Shown here piece by piece: positions 1 through 8,859 of a stretch of 64,000 nucleotides of DNA. Made by a program: the position numbers and the translations under genes. Position 1 is the first letter of the stretch, and each line of letters starts with the position of its first letter. The notes below the pieces were generated by a model. The model was not told the DNA's origin and made no database searches. It saw nothing but the letters and a program-made list of their open reading frames with translations. The stretch is from CAYNEO01 sp964396245. GTDB lineage: Bacteria; Zixibacteria; MSB-5A5; GN15; FEB-12. Location: positions 1-64,000 of the forward strand of contig CAYNEO010000006.1 of assembly GCA_964396245.1 (NCBI GenBank), given 5' to 3'.

Positions 1-90
1 GGCCTCCCGTGCCGATTCTCCGCTGTTCGTAGCTCAAGGCCGTCGAACTGTCCCCTAAACCCAAGTCATTCAAGATGCAATTGCATACAC

Positions 91-453
91 CTAGATGTCC
101 AATTCTTCCTTGGTCCTCGCGAGATCTGTTTCAGCCACATGAGTCCATTCGTCGAACGATAGACTTTGATATTGTAGGGGATCTTTATCGAGGCTGTTAG
201 GTATGAAGACATCGACCGTTATCGGCCATTTGGTGATATTTCGCAGACTATCCCCTTGGTATCTAACGGCGACAATGATGTATTCTATATCTTTGCCACC
301 ATATCCAAATTCTTGGCCGATAATTGGTGGATCAATGTGCAACATGGCATATTCATCGCGATACGGTCCCTTCAGAAACCGAACAAACTTAGCTACGCGA
401 GGCTTAAGGAAAACTGTATAGCCTTTTGACCCTAGATACAGTTTATCTATCAT
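91..453 (-). CDS. probable immunity protein of a polymorphic-toxin pair
   Basis: This 120-residue soluble protein matches no family I can name. I chose the ATG at 453 because GGAGG stands 7 bases before it; the longer frame up to 495 has no such site. It starts about 50 bases after the stop of the orphan Rhs-type toxin tip at 504-962 on the same strand, which is where the immunity gene sits in toxin-immunity cassettes. It has no signal peptide or membrane segment, so it would act in the cytoplasm. The stretch is AT-richer than the polysaccharide genes further on, which fits an acquired cassette. The immunity role is inferred from position only. Confidence 0.55.
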   Translation of the reverse strand: MIDKLYLGSKGYTVFLKPRVAKFVRFLKGPYRDEYAMLHIDPPIIGQEFGYGGKDIEYIIVAVRYQGDSLRNITKWPITVDVFIPNSLDKDPLQYQSLSFDEWTHVAETDLARTKEELDI

Positions 454-503
454 ATTAGGAAACCTCCTTTCATTTGATTGTCGCGACCTCAGCAAAACCT
501 TGT

Positions 504-962
504 CTAGAGTGGCTCGTTCACACCCATAACTGTAATAACATCGATCTGACTTTCCGCGTTCGGTACAACAACCTCTGGCAAACCTCCTAAGTAATCCTGA
601 TATCCTGCCGCACGTCGCACAATGACACCTTCGGTGCTATTGAGCCTGCCCTGTATGAGGAAGCGGCATGTATTCCAAGGCCCTACTCCAGCTACCTCGC
701 GAAAACTCTGGATGAGAGCCGGGTCCACAGAAGTCCAATATTTACTGTACGGCAAAGATTTTCCTCCATAGAACCGCCATAGCATCATTCCTTCCGTCAC
801 CTCTGGAAGTTCCATACTTTCTATGGTCGCTCTGCCCAACAGACTGCCGATGCCGCCAACAGCAAGCGGTATAGCCCAATCGATAGGATCTACAATGGTA
901 TTCTCTATACCGTTTTCCCACAGGAGCTCTCCCCGGTGTACGAACCAGACATAGGTTACAGA
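504..962 (-). CDS. orphan C-terminal toxin domain of an Rhs-type protein
   Basis: The frame is open from a stop codon at 963-965 to the stop at 504. Only a TTG at 839 gives a formal start, and it has no clear ribosome site. The N-terminal part carries VDPIDWAIPLAVGGIGSLLG, a hydrophobic linker like the pre-toxin segment of Rhs proteins. The C-terminal ~90 residues have the pattern FYGGKSLPYSKYWTSVDP, then GLPEVVVPN and MGVNEPL. From memory this matches an unnamed toxin tip at the ends of Rhs proteins, possibly ADP-ribosyltransferase-like. With no Rhs core in front, it is best read as a displaced tip that can be reused by recombination. The probable immunity gene follows directly. Confidence 0.5.
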   Translation of the reverse strand, partial: SVTYVWFVHRGELLWENGIENTIVDPIDWAIPLAVGGIGSLLGRATIESMELPEVTEGMMLWRFYGGKSLPYSKYWTSVDPALIQSFREVAGVGPWNTCRFLIQGRLNSTEGVIVRRAAGYQDYLGGLPEVVVPNAESQIDVITVMGVNEPL

Positions 963-1032
963 TTAGACCGGTCACATCGGTCACACAGAGTACTCGATCT
1001 AAGTTGAAAACCTGTGAGCCAAATTGCTGTAC

Positions 1033-1443
1033 CTAATGCCCGTGAAGACTCTTTGCAAGCAAACCTTCAGCAATAAGAGCTCCGAACGAAAGGATCGTAT
1101 ACAACCATAGATAAGTCGCTTTTCGCCGTCTTTGAGGTTTGGACTCCCCCTCGTTTTTCTTGGGCAGGTGCACGTATTTCCGATCTCGCACAAGCCAAGA
1201 ATAATTGATTAGAAGGAGAAGGCCGAAAACAGCCATCATCGCCCACTTGAAGAAATCTTCTTCACCGCCATAAAGCTCATAAATGCCAAAAACCTCCAAG
1301 AGATATATACAGGACAGAAGATTTATAGCCATCATAAATGTTATGCCGAGTAATGCGTTGTAATGAGGCATGTCACTCTCTCCCCATTTCTTCAAGTTCC
1401 AAGAGTAGAGTCTATAGTAAAGATATCTAAAGAATTCTCTCAT
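1033..1443 (-). CDS. small membrane protein, possibly immunity
   Basis: This 136-residue protein starts at the ATG at 1443. The frame extends further upstream into an Rhs remnant, but that part is probably not translated with it. An aromatic, basic N-terminus (RYLYYRLYSWNLKKWGESD) is followed by about three hydrophobic segments, one of them ALLGITFMMAINLLSCIYLL, with a charged KKNEGESKPQRRRK loop before the last. From memory, proteins with this start occur near Rhs and other toxin genes in Bacteroidota, which would fit immunity to a membrane-active toxin. It lies between an Rhs core remnant and an orphan toxin tip. Its function is unproven. Confidence 0.5.
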   Translation of the reverse strand: MREFFRYLYYRLYSWNLKKWGESDMPHYNALLGITFMMAINLLSCIYLLEVFGIYELYGGEEDFFKWAMMAVFGLLLLINYSWLVRDRKYVHLPKKNEGESKPQRRRKATYLWLYTILSFGALIAEGLLAKSLHGH

Positions 1444-1599
1444 ACTGTTTTTCCAATACACGGCCGAATCTTGTAAATCGCCTGAAGTTGTTTTCCCCGT
1501 ACATGGTTTATCCCCTCTTAGATTCGACGCAATATAGCACTTGAGTATTTGCCAAACAAGCTTTGAACGGCAGAAAGGCGATTGATGCAGGGAACCCAC

Positions 1600-1730
1600 C
1601 CACAGGGTGGGGTACCGGGTTATTGAGTCTACATAGAGGTCCGTCGGGTCAACAAGCGATATCGGGTTGTTGCCACAGCAATTGAAACCGCCGGCGACCT
1701 GTCCAGGGGGGTCGACGCCGGTGAAATGGG
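1600..1730 (-). pseudogene. Rhs core C-terminal remnant
   Basis: Translated on the minus strand this stretch reads FTGVDPPGQV, then NNPISLVDPTD, the hallmark end of an Rhs/YD core (normally F.s.DP....N.Y.Y..NNPi..vDP.G). It runs in frame without a stop into the region before the membrane protein gene. Recognisable Rhs sequence begins within a few bases of the stop codon of the GTPase gene at 1731, so the several-kilobase Rhs core that should come before it is absent. The glycine that normally ends the motif is an aspartate. It is probably the scar of a deletion or cassette exchange. Confidence 0.6.
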
Positions 1731-2726
1731 CTAAATGTGGAATTCGATTATGTCGCCGTCGTGCAGCTGATAATCACGTTGAACCCGCTGACCATCAAAA
1801 GTGTGCTTGCCCCAGATGCGAGCGTACTTGAGCTTGGCGGCGAAATCTTTGTGAATCGATGTTGCCGCATCCTCGACCGTCCCGCCGATCGGCAGGATGA
1901 CAGGATCGACCATCACCGGTTCTTCCCCGATATGCTTGGTGTAGACGCGTATGATTTTGAGAGCTTCGAAGATCGTCCGTTTGAACGCCTCGAGCGATTC
2001 GTCGTCGATGATGGAGGTCGCCACCATGGTGAAGCCCGGGAACAACTCCGCCAGTTTCGCCCGCTTCGCGCCGGATTCATCCTCGTACTCCTTATGGGCA
2101 CAGATGATCGTTTTCTTGTAGCAGAAGCGGGGGTCCTCGGGTTCTCCGGTGACTTCCGGCTGGAGGATAATCCGTTTTTCGTTGAGTTTGTCGAGTATGT
2201 ATCGCGCCCTCGGCATACACGCTTCGTTCTCGAGATCGCACACGACGACGACAATGTCGGCCGTCCGTATGAGATTCGACATGTAGTTTTCATAGAGCTC
2301 ATCGGAGATGGGCGGAGTGTCGATCAGCTGGATTTGTATGGTCTCGTAATCCATCATGCCGGCGAGGGGCTCACGGGTGGAATACGGGTAATCGGCGACG
2401 AGCGGTTTGGCATTGGTGAGGCTTTCCAGAAGGGACGATTTGCCGGAATTGGGCGGGCCGATCAGGATAACCTGCCCGGCGCCTTCTTTCTCGATATGGT
2501 CGGGAGAAACCGCCTGGCGAGCACCGTGGCTTTTCTGCCCCCCCTCGACCGTTTTGGTAAGCTTGGCGATTTTGGCCTTCATCTCGGCCTGCAGCTTGTC
2601 GGTGCCCTTGTGCTTGGGCATCATGGCGAGGAGCTCTTTTGCCAGGCGAAGTTTTTCCCGGGGATCCTTCTCCGCCTTGTACTCGCGTTCGAGCTCGTAA
2701 TACTGTGGCGGTAAGTTGGCCGGCAT
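1731..2726 (-). CDS. Obg/DRG-like GTPase with TGS domain
   Basis: The protein has about 331 residues. The first ~70 residues are a charged helical region. A P-loop follows (LIGPPNSGKSSLLESLT, near residue 88), then a switch/G3 segment LIDTPP where DxPG is usual. The C-terminal ~80 residues form a TGS domain ending YQLHDGDIIEFHI. This layout belongs to the DRG/Obg superfamily of TRAFAC GTPases, which generally act with ribosomes or RNA. A usual G4 NKxD is not obvious; ICAHKEYED is the nearest segment. The ATG at 2726 is preferred over the TTG at 2732, though neither has a good ribosome site. It is followed directly by the Rhs remnant. Confidence 0.8.
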   Translation of the reverse strand: MPANLPPQYYELEREYKAEKDPREKLRLAKELLAMMPKHKGTDKLQAEMKAKIAKLTKTVEGGQKSHGARQAVSPDHIEKEGAGQVILIGPPNSGKSSLLESLTNAKPLVADYPYSTREPLAGMMDYETIQIQLIDTPPISDELYENYMSNLIRTADIVVVVCDLENEACMPRARYILDKLNEKRIILQPEVTGEPEDPRFCYKKTIICAHKEYEDESGAKRAKLAELFPGFTMVATSIIDDESLEAFKRTIFEALKIIRVYTKHIGEEPVMVDPVILPIGGTVEDAATSIHKDFAAKLKYARIWGKHTFDGQRVQRDYQLHDGDIIEFHI

Positions 2727-2792
2727 ACCCAAAAATACGAAAAATCGAAACGAGGAACAAGTATTAGAAGATCGCCCTTCCGGACACGCCGG

Positions 2793-3947
2793 TTACCGGG
2801 AGACGGATCGGCAGACTTTTTCTATAGCCTCACAGACATAATCAACGTCGGTCAATTTCAGGCCCGGATAAAGCGGCAGCGTTACCACCCTTGCGGCGGC
2901 GCCGGCGGTGTTGGGGAACGGGGCCGGGGTCAGACCCATATCCCGATAGAAAGTAAATTCATAGAGCGGAATAAAATGTACGCCGCATTCGACGCCACGG
3001 GCGGCCATACGGCGGATAAATTCGTTTCGGTCAACCGTCAGCCGAGCGAGGTTGAGCTTAATGATGAACAGGTGCCAGGCCGGTTTGATATGTTTCTCAG
3101 AGGGGGGCGGTTCTACGAAGTCCGACAGCTCGGCAAGGTTGGTCAGATATCTTTCGCCCAGTTTCCGGCGTTTTTCCTGACTCTTGCGAAAACCGGGCAC
3201 CTGGCTCAGACCGATGGCGGCGTGGAGTTCGGACATGGTGGCCTTCTGGCCGAGTGCGGTGACATCGTACGCCCAGGCGTTGTCGCCCCGCCGCTGGTAG
3301 GCGGTCGCGGACATGCCGTGACGCGACAGGAGACGCACGCGGTCGGCGAGGGCCTTGTGTTGCGTGACGACCATCCCGCCCTCGCCGCAGGTAAGGTTCT
3401 TGGTGGCGTGAAACGAGAAGATAGCGGCGTCGGACAGTTGCGGGATTGATTTTTTTTGGTAGGTCGCGCCGAGAGCGTGGGAGGCATCCGCTATCAACGG
3501 CAGCTCAAATTCCCTGGCTATGCCCCCGATGGCATCGTAGTCGGCCGGGTAGCCGGCGATATCCACCGGTATGATGCCGGCCGTGTTCGAGGAGAGTTTC
3601 TGCTGGAGCTGTTCCGGGTCGAGATTCAGAGTTACGGGGTCGATATCGGCAAAAACCGGCAGGGCGCCCGCCTGAAGGATAGCTTCGGCGGTGGCGACAA
3701 ATGTGAACGGTGTCGTGACGACTTCGCGGTTGCGGACATCGATGGCGTTCAGTGTCGTCACCAGGCCGGCTGTGGCCGAATTGACGGCGGCGGCATGGCG
3801 GACGCGGTTCATTCGGGCGACGGCCCGTTCAAAAGCCTTGATATTCGGACCGGTCGAGAGCCAGCCGGATTTGAGTGTACCGGTAGCTTCGCGGATGGCT
3901 ACCGCCGGAATCTTGAGATCATACAGAGGTATTTTTTTTCGTTTCAT
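2793..3947 (-). CDS. DegT/DnrJ/EryC1-family sugar aminotransferase
   Basis: This is a 384-residue PLP enzyme of fold type I that transaminates a nucleotide-linked keto sugar. It shows the family landmarks: a start like KIPLYDLKIP, GTLKSGWLSTGPNIKAFE, the VNSATAGL loop, and the PLP lysine in SFHATKNLTCGEGGMV. Length is normal for the family. Its start overlaps the end of the glycosyltransferase gene by 29 bases, which implies translational coupling in the polysaccharide operon. It is the second such enzyme in the cluster, so the polymer probably contains two amino sugars, or one diamino sugar. The exact substrate cannot be read from the sequence. Confidence 0.88.
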   Translation of the reverse strand: MKRKKIPLYDLKIPAVAIREATGTLKSGWLSTGPNIKAFERAVARMNRVRHAAAVNSATAGLVTTLNAIDVRNREVVTTPFTFVATAEAILQAGALPVFADIDPVTLNLDPEQLQQKLSSNTAGIIPVDIAGYPADYDAIGGIAREFELPLIADASHALGATYQKKSIPQLSDAAIFSFHATKNLTCGEGGMVVTQHKALADRVRLLSRHGMSATAYQRRGDNAWAYDVTALGQKATMSELHAAIGLSQVPGFRKSQEKRRKLGERYLTNLAELSDFVEPPPSEKHIKPAWHLFIIKLNLARLTVDRNEFIRRMAARGVECGVHFIPLYEFTFYRDMGLTPAPFPNTAGAAARVVTLPLYPGLKLTDVDYVCEAIEKVCRSVSR

Positions 3948-4995
3948 CGATCACCCATTCGTAAAGAGCGGCCATCATATCAAGCGATTCTTCCCATGTG
4001 AAATTCTCCCGGACAAATTCGTAACCCTGGCGGCCCATTGCGGCCATTTTCTCCCTGTCATCAGCCAATCGCAGGATTGCGCCGGCAAGGGCATCGGCGT
4101 CGCCGGGAGGCACCAGAAGGCCGGTTTTCCCATCGACCACAACTTCCGGTATGCCGCCGACACGTGACGCCACCACGGGACGTCCACAGGCGCCGGCTTC
4201 CAGCGCCGCCACTCCAAAGGATTCCGAGAGCGAGGGCATGACGACTGCGTGGTGCTGCTCCAGGAAGGAATATATCTCACGATTGTCTATGTAGCCAGTG
4301 AAGATGACGTTCTCATCGATGGCGAGCGACTTGGCCAGCTCCCGCAGCGTGTCGGTCATAGGTCCGTGACCTGCCAGAGATAGTTGGGTGTCCGGCCGGG
4401 CTTCGACCACGTTCGCCATGGCGCGCAGGAGGATGTCGGGACCATAGATGTCCATGTGCGCCTTCGTAAATGCCAGGCGCAACGGGGGCAATTCGGGGAG
4501 TTCCGGCGGATGATCGGACAGATCGACGCCAAACGGGACGACCGACATTCTCCCCTGGCACTGCGGACACAACCGCTTGATATTTTTCTCGAGAAAACGG
4601 CTCGGGACAGTGATGTGGCTGACGTGCCGGAGGATGTTTTTGAGGAGGGCTCGCCTGGCGGCGTTTGCCGGGAAGATGAGTATGTCGGAGCCCCAGGCGG
4701 TGAGGATGGTTGGCGCGAAGCGAACCCGGCTGGCCCACAGGCCGTAGCCGGTGGCATAATGACCGTGCACGATGTCCGGATTGAATTTCCGTGCTTCCCG
4801 CAGCGCTGCTCTTTCTCTGAAGACAAACGAGGCTCTTGAGGACCGTGGAAGGATGGCTGTTTCCACTCCATCAATCTGATCGCCGCCCATCGAGACAACC
4901 TTGATTTCAGATCCCCTCGCCTGCAGGCCTTTCGCCCAGCGAATGACATGAATCGAACCGGCATAGCCGAATATCAGGATTCGCCTATTGGACAT
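3919..4995 (-). CDS. GT4-family glycosyltransferase
   Basis: A 358-residue GT-B glycosyltransferase. The N-terminal half has the nucleotide-fold start RRILIFGYAGSIHVIRWAKGL, and the C-terminal half has SLSESFGVAALEAGACGRPVVAS and GGIPEVVVDGKTGLLVPPGD, the E(x)7E donor-binding signature of family GT4. It has no signal peptide, so it should work at the cytoplasmic face, adding a sugar to a lipid-linked polysaccharide precursor. It overlaps the flippase gene by 11 bases and the aminotransferase by 29. It is the only clear cytoplasmic glycosyltransferase in this operon, so others needed for the repeat unit must lie elsewhere. Confidence 0.9.
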   Translation of the reverse strand: MSNRRILIFGYAGSIHVIRWAKGLQARGSEIKVVSMGGDQIDGVETAILPRSSRASFVFRERAALREARKFNPDIVHGHYATGYGLWASRVRFAPTILTAWGSDILIFPANAARRALLKNILRHVSHITVPSRFLEKNIKRLCPQCQGRMSVVPFGVDLSDHPPELPELPPLRLAFTKAHMDIYGPDILLRAMANVVEARPDTQLSLAGHGPMTDTLRELAKSLAIDENVIFTGYIDNREIYSFLEQHHAVVMPSLSESFGVAALEAGACGRPVVASRVGGIPEVVVDGKTGLLVPPGDADALAGAILRLADDREKMAAMGRQGYEFVRENFTWEESLDMMAALYEWVIDETKKNTSV

Positions 4996-6562
4996 GATGA
5001 GTCCTTTCTTCGGCAGGACGGGGACTGATCCTGATTGTCCGGGAGATGTACGTTCCGAGGCCCATCCAGTAAACCAATATCAGATATACCACGAATAAAA
5101 CAATACCTGAAATGATGAGTCTGATTACGGCCTGAAGTCGTGACACAGCCGGAAAATATTCCGCGATAACCGGACCGAGGAAATACAATACGAGAAATCC
5201 CGCGGCGCCGGCGAGAAGGAGCTTGAAAACGGAAAAGACAAACTGTCCTTTCTCGGGCATCCGTGCCCGCTGGATTACGAGCACGAGCAGGGCGATGGCG
5301 AACGATACCTGGCTCAGGGTGGTTGCGGCGGAGATTCCCGGGTAACCGAACCATCGGGAGAACAGGGCGGTCGCCACGAACTTGGCGCCGAGGAGAATCA
5401 CGGTGAAGAGTAAAACCGTCTTGCCCCAACCGCGGCCGTAACAGGCGCGGATCGAGGTTGACACGACAAACAGCGCAATGATTGTCGGCGTGTAGGGTTT
5501 CAGCACCCCGGTTGTAAAGTGCACCGATTCCGCATTGAATACGCCCCTGAAAAAGACGAGATAGACGATATCGGTTGCATTGAGAAAGAAATAGACTGCC
5601 AGCGGTACGGCCACGAGTACGCCGCCGGTGACGGCTTTGCGGTAAACCGACCCGAAGCGCTCCCGGTCGGTTTCGATTTGTGAACTGGAGAACATGGGAA
5701 ACACCACGGATGCTATCGCCAGCCCGACAACCGAATCAGGCAACTGCACCAGGACCTGCGAGTAATTGAGCGCCGAGACAATTCCGGGTCCGAACGCCGG
5801 GGCAAAGTAGCGATCGATCATGAAATACGAGCGGTTCAGTACTTCGATAAGAATGAGCACGCCGGCGGTAACCAGCACCAGTTTAACCTCACTGGAAAAG
5901 ACGGTCGGTCGATACTCGGTGAGCGGATGATAGGTTATCAGTCGAATAACGAGATAAATATTCTGGAGGAAGATGCCGGCAACCAGCCCGACGGCAATGG
6001 CGCCGACCGACAACTCGCGGTAGAACAGAATGATACATGCGACTGAAACCAGGTTAAAGATAATCGGTCCGGCAGCCGGGTACGTGAACACCTGCTTGAT
6101 ATTCAGGACGGCGCGGAAAAATGCCTCGGAAGTACCGAGGATGACAATCAGGGCGGTGAGGCGGCTGTACAGAATGATGCGCGTGAATTCTTCGGCGGTG
6201 AAGTCACTCGTCCAGATGCGCATGATGTACGGGGCGGCAAGGACAATGATGACCGTGATGACGACTGCACTTACAATGGAAAAATTGAAAATTGTCCAGG
6301 CCGACCGCCATCCCTGTCGCGGCTCGCCGTCGACTTGCGCTTCAAAGCGGCGGGTCAGATACGGGACGAACAGATAAAACGAGGCAAAATTAATCACTCC
6401 ATAGGCGAGCGCCGGGAGAATGATCGCGATGAGGTACAGATCGTACTCGGTCGAGGTGCCGAATTTATCGGCGATAACCATTTCCCTGCCCAGCCCGAGT
6501 AATTTTGAGAGGAAAACCACTCCGGCGACTCCGAAGACGGCTTTGATCTTCCCGGAAACCAA
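4985..6562 (-). CDS. MurJ/MviN-like lipid flippase of the MOP superfamily
   Basis: A 525-residue protein with about 14 hydrophobic segments and the N-terminal pattern VFGVAGVVFLSKLLGLGREMVIADKFG typical of the MurJ branch of the MOP exporters. Such proteins flip undecaprenyl-linked precursors across the inner membrane. Between a GT4 enzyme and a UDP-sugar epimerase, it is more likely the Wzx-like flippase for this polysaccharide than the housekeeping MurJ, though sequence alone does not separate the two. It starts at 6562, directly against the stop of the epimerase gene, and overlaps the glycosyltransferase by 11 bases. Confidence 0.85.
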   Translation of the reverse strand: MVSGKIKAVFGVAGVVFLSKLLGLGREMVIADKFGTSTEYDLYLIAIILPALAYGVINFASFYLFVPYLTRRFEAQVDGEPRQGWRSAWTIFNFSIVSAVVITVIIVLAAPYIMRIWTSDFTAEEFTRIILYSRLTALIVILGTSEAFFRAVLNIKQVFTYPAAGPIIFNLVSVACIILFYRELSVGAIAVGLVAGIFLQNIYLVIRLITYHPLTEYRPTVFSSEVKLVLVTAGVLILIEVLNRSYFMIDRYFAPAFGPGIVSALNYSQVLVQLPDSVVGLAIASVVFPMFSSSQIETDRERFGSVYRKAVTGGVLVAVPLAVYFFLNATDIVYLVFFRGVFNAESVHFTTGVLKPYTPTIIALFVVSTSIRACYGRGWGKTVLLFTVILLGAKFVATALFSRWFGYPGISAATTLSQVSFAIALLVLVIQRARMPEKGQFVFSVFKLLLAGAAGFLVLYFLGPVIAEYFPAVSRLQAVIRLIISGIVLFVVYLILVYWMGLGTYISRTIRISPRPAEERTHHVQ

Positions 6563-7651
6563 TTATTTCCCCTTGAAAAAGCGGGTGATCTCGCTCAGGA
6601 TAATCTGAGAGGGTTTATGACCGTCGATACGCCACGCGACAGGTTTGACAGTCGGTAATCGTTTCAGGGCGGCGTTGACTTTTTTTGGTTCAAGGCCAAC
6701 CAGCCGGTTGCCCATTCTGAGCGTCTCTTTCCACTCGGTTTCGTCGCGAAGTGTGAGCACGGGAGTTCCGAGAAACAGCGATTCCTTCTGGAGTCCGCCG
6801 GAATCGGTGAGCACGGCACGCGCGTAGCGCACGGCGGTCAGATTATCGAGATAGTTGAGCGGCTCGGTGGTGATGACGTTCTCGATTGCCGCCAGTTTTT
6901 TCATGAGATTGAACCGAAGCAAGCGCGAGCGGGTACGCGGGTGGATTGGAAAAAGAACGGGCCAGGGTTGACCGGACAGGATTTCAATCAATCGCTCGAG
7001 GTTTTCTTTCTCATCGACATTGGCGGCGCGGTGAATAGTCAGGTAGAGGTACGTATCCGGTTTGAGCGTGTATGACCTGAGGAATTTGCCGTTGCCATTG
7101 ATCGTCCTTTTAGATTGATCGAGAAGTTCGAACATGAGGTCGCCGTTGAGAACAATGCGGCCGCGGATTCCCTCGTGCCTGAGATTTTTGGCCGCTACCG
7201 GCGTGGCGCAGAAAAGCAGCTGCGAGACGTGGTCGGTCAGGCGGCGGTTGATCTCTTCCGGCATGTCATCGACAAAGGACCGCATCCCGGCTTCGATGTG
7301 ACCGACCGGTATGCCCAGTTTCGCGGCGGCAAGAGCGGCCGACAGGGTCGTGTTAGTATCGCCGTAGACGAGGACCATGTCCGGTCGTTCTTCCTGGTAC
7401 ACCGTTTCCAGCTTGATCAACATCTGCCCGGTCATGGCTCCATGACTGGCGCCGCCCAGTTGAAGGTTACTGGATTCTCTCGGTATAGCCAGCTGTCTGA
7501 AGAAGACATTCGACATGTTGGCGTCATAATGCTGGCCGGTGTGGACGATTTTATGGCGGAATCTCGTGGAGAGGGCCCTGGCCAGAGGTGCAAGTTTGAC
7601 AAACTGAGGCCGCGCCCCGACAACCGATATGATTTTCCGTTTCGCCTTCAT
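6563..7651 (-). CDS. wecB: UDP-N-acetylglucosamine 2-epimerase, WecB/WbpI-like
   Basis: A 362-residue non-hydrolysing epimerase. Family marks are VGARPQFVKLAPL at the N-terminus, HTGQHYD, GDTNTTLSAALAA, the catalytic segment HIEAGMRSFVDDMPEEINRR, and the late TDSGGLQKE loop. It interconverts UDP-GlcNAc and UDP-ManNAc, or, in the WbpI branch, the 2,3-diacetamido uronate forms. The nearby aminotransferase and hexapeptide acetyltransferase make the WbpI-like reading possible, but no WbpB-type oxidoreductase or UDP-glucose-type dehydrogenase is in the window, so the substrate stays open. It is in line with the flippase gene, with no gap. Confidence 0.88.
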   Translation of the reverse strand: MKAKRKIISVVGARPQFVKLAPLARALSTRFRHKIVHTGQHYDANMSNVFFRQLAIPRESSNLQLGGASHGAMTGQMLIKLETVYQEERPDMVLVYGDTNTTLSAALAAAKLGIPVGHIEAGMRSFVDDMPEEINRRLTDHVSQLLFCATPVAAKNLRHEGIRGRIVLNGDLMFELLDQSKRTINGNGKFLRSYTLKPDTYLYLTIHRAANVDEKENLERLIEILSGQPWPVLFPIHPRTRSRLLRFNLMKKLAAIENVITTEPLNYLDNLTAVRYARAVLTDSGGLQKESLFLGTPVLTLRDETEWKETLRMGNRLVGLEPKKVNAALKRLPTVKPVAWRIDGHKPSQIILSEITRFFKGK

Positions 7652-7739
7652 GAGACCGAGTATACCATGTCAGATGGCCGAGGACAACCCCCTATCGGGA
7701 GAGCAAAGTCAATATGTAGAAATCGTCGTCTGGAATCGG

Positions 7740-8849
7740 CTACGATGACGCCAGTTTCTTGACGGTATCTATTACCTCTGCCTGTTCCGCAGCCGTCAAT
7801 TCCGGGTAGATTGGAATTGACAGGACCTGCTCGGCACAACGGCTGGAGACCGGCATCTGGTTCGGCTTGTATCCCAACGATGCGAAACATTCCTGTTTAT
7901 GGAACGGGATGGGGTAATAAACACAGTGCCCGACCCCGGCCTCCTGAAGTCCGGCCAGGATCTTGTCCCGCAAGGGCGATAAGAGCGTGTACTGGTTGTA
8001 AATGTGAAACGTCGTGTAGTCTTTCACCACCGGCGTAGTCAGGTTGTCGACGCCGGCAAATGCTTCGTCGTAGACTTTCGCGTGCTGAATTCTTTTCTCG
8101 GACCAGCGACGAAGGTACGGCAGCTTGACCAACAGGATAGCGGCCTGGATGGTGTCGAGGCGCGAATTATAGCCGACCACTTTGTGTTCATACTTCCCGC
8201 TCTGTCCGTGAACGCGGAGCATTCGGCACACCGCAGCGTTGTTTTCATCGTTGGTGACAATCATACCGGCATCGCCGCCCGCACCGAGATTCTTGGTCGG
8301 GTAGAATGAGAAGCAGCCAAAATCGCCGATAGAGCCTGCCGGTCGGCTCTTGTATTCGGCCCCGATAGCCTGAGCCGCGTCCTCGACCACGGTCAGTTTG
8401 CGGTTCCGGGCAATCTCCATAATCGTGTCCATATCGGCCACCTGTCCGAAGAGGTGAACCGGCATGATGACTTTTGTATTCGGAGTGATTGCCGCTTCGA
8501 TCAGATTGGGGTCGATATTGAATGAATCAGGTTCGATATCAACAAACACCGGCGTCGCACCTAAACGTGAGATAACGCCGGCTGTCGAGAAGAACGAGAA
8601 ATCCGTGGTGATGACTTCATCGCCCGGTCCGACTCCGGCAGCTTGAAGGGCGACGATCAGGGCATCAGTGCCGGAGGCGACGCCGATACCGTATCGGGCC
8701 TGGCTCAGCGCGGCAATCTTTTCTTCGAGTTCGGCGACCTCGGGCCCGAGGATAAACTTGCCGTGCGCCAGCACATCGAGGACGGCTTTGTCAAGCTCCG
8801 GTTTCAGGTAGCTGTATTGCCGGGTGAAATCCAACAGTGGTACTGCCAT
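7740..8849 (-). CDS. WbpE/WlbC-like UDP-sugar aminotransferase
   Basis: A DegT-family PLP aminotransferase of about 369 residues starting VPLLDFTRQYSYLKPEL. It has the PLP lysine in SFYPTKNLGAGGDAGMIV and the GYNSRLDTIQAAILLVKL segment seen in WbpE/WlbC/FdtB enzymes, which make 3-amino nucleotide sugars. I take the ATG at 8849, with GAGG about 9 bases upstream; the frame extends further but into the acetyltransferase gene. It starts 10 bases after the stop of that gene, which fits a two-step aminate-then-acetylate pair. PTKNLGAGGDAG resembles the WbpE group more than the aminotransferase at 2793, so the two probably act on different sugars. Confidence 0.88.
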   Translation of the reverse strand: MAVPLLDFTRQYSYLKPELDKAVLDVLAHGKFILGPEVAELEEKIAALSQARYGIGVASGTDALIVALQAAGVGPGDEVITTDFSFFSTAGVISRLGATPVFVDIEPDSFNIDPNLIEAAITPNTKVIMPVHLFGQVADMDTIMEIARNRKLTVVEDAAQAIGAEYKSRPAGSIGDFGCFSFYPTKNLGAGGDAGMIVTNDENNAAVCRMLRVHGQSGKYEHKVVGYNSRLDTIQAAILLVKLPYLRRWSEKRIQHAKVYDEAFAGVDNLTTPVVKDYTTFHIYNQYTLLSPLRDKILAGLQEAGVGHCVYYPIPFHKQECFASLGYKPNQMPVSSRCAEQVLSIPIYPELTAAEQAEVIDTVKKLASS

Positions 8850-8859
8850 ATATGTTGCC

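Noticed and set aside
1737..2714. 325-codon plus-strand frame over the GTPase gene
   Set aside because: It mirrors a well-supported gene on the other strand and has no domain of its own; codon bias in GC-rich genes opens such frames.
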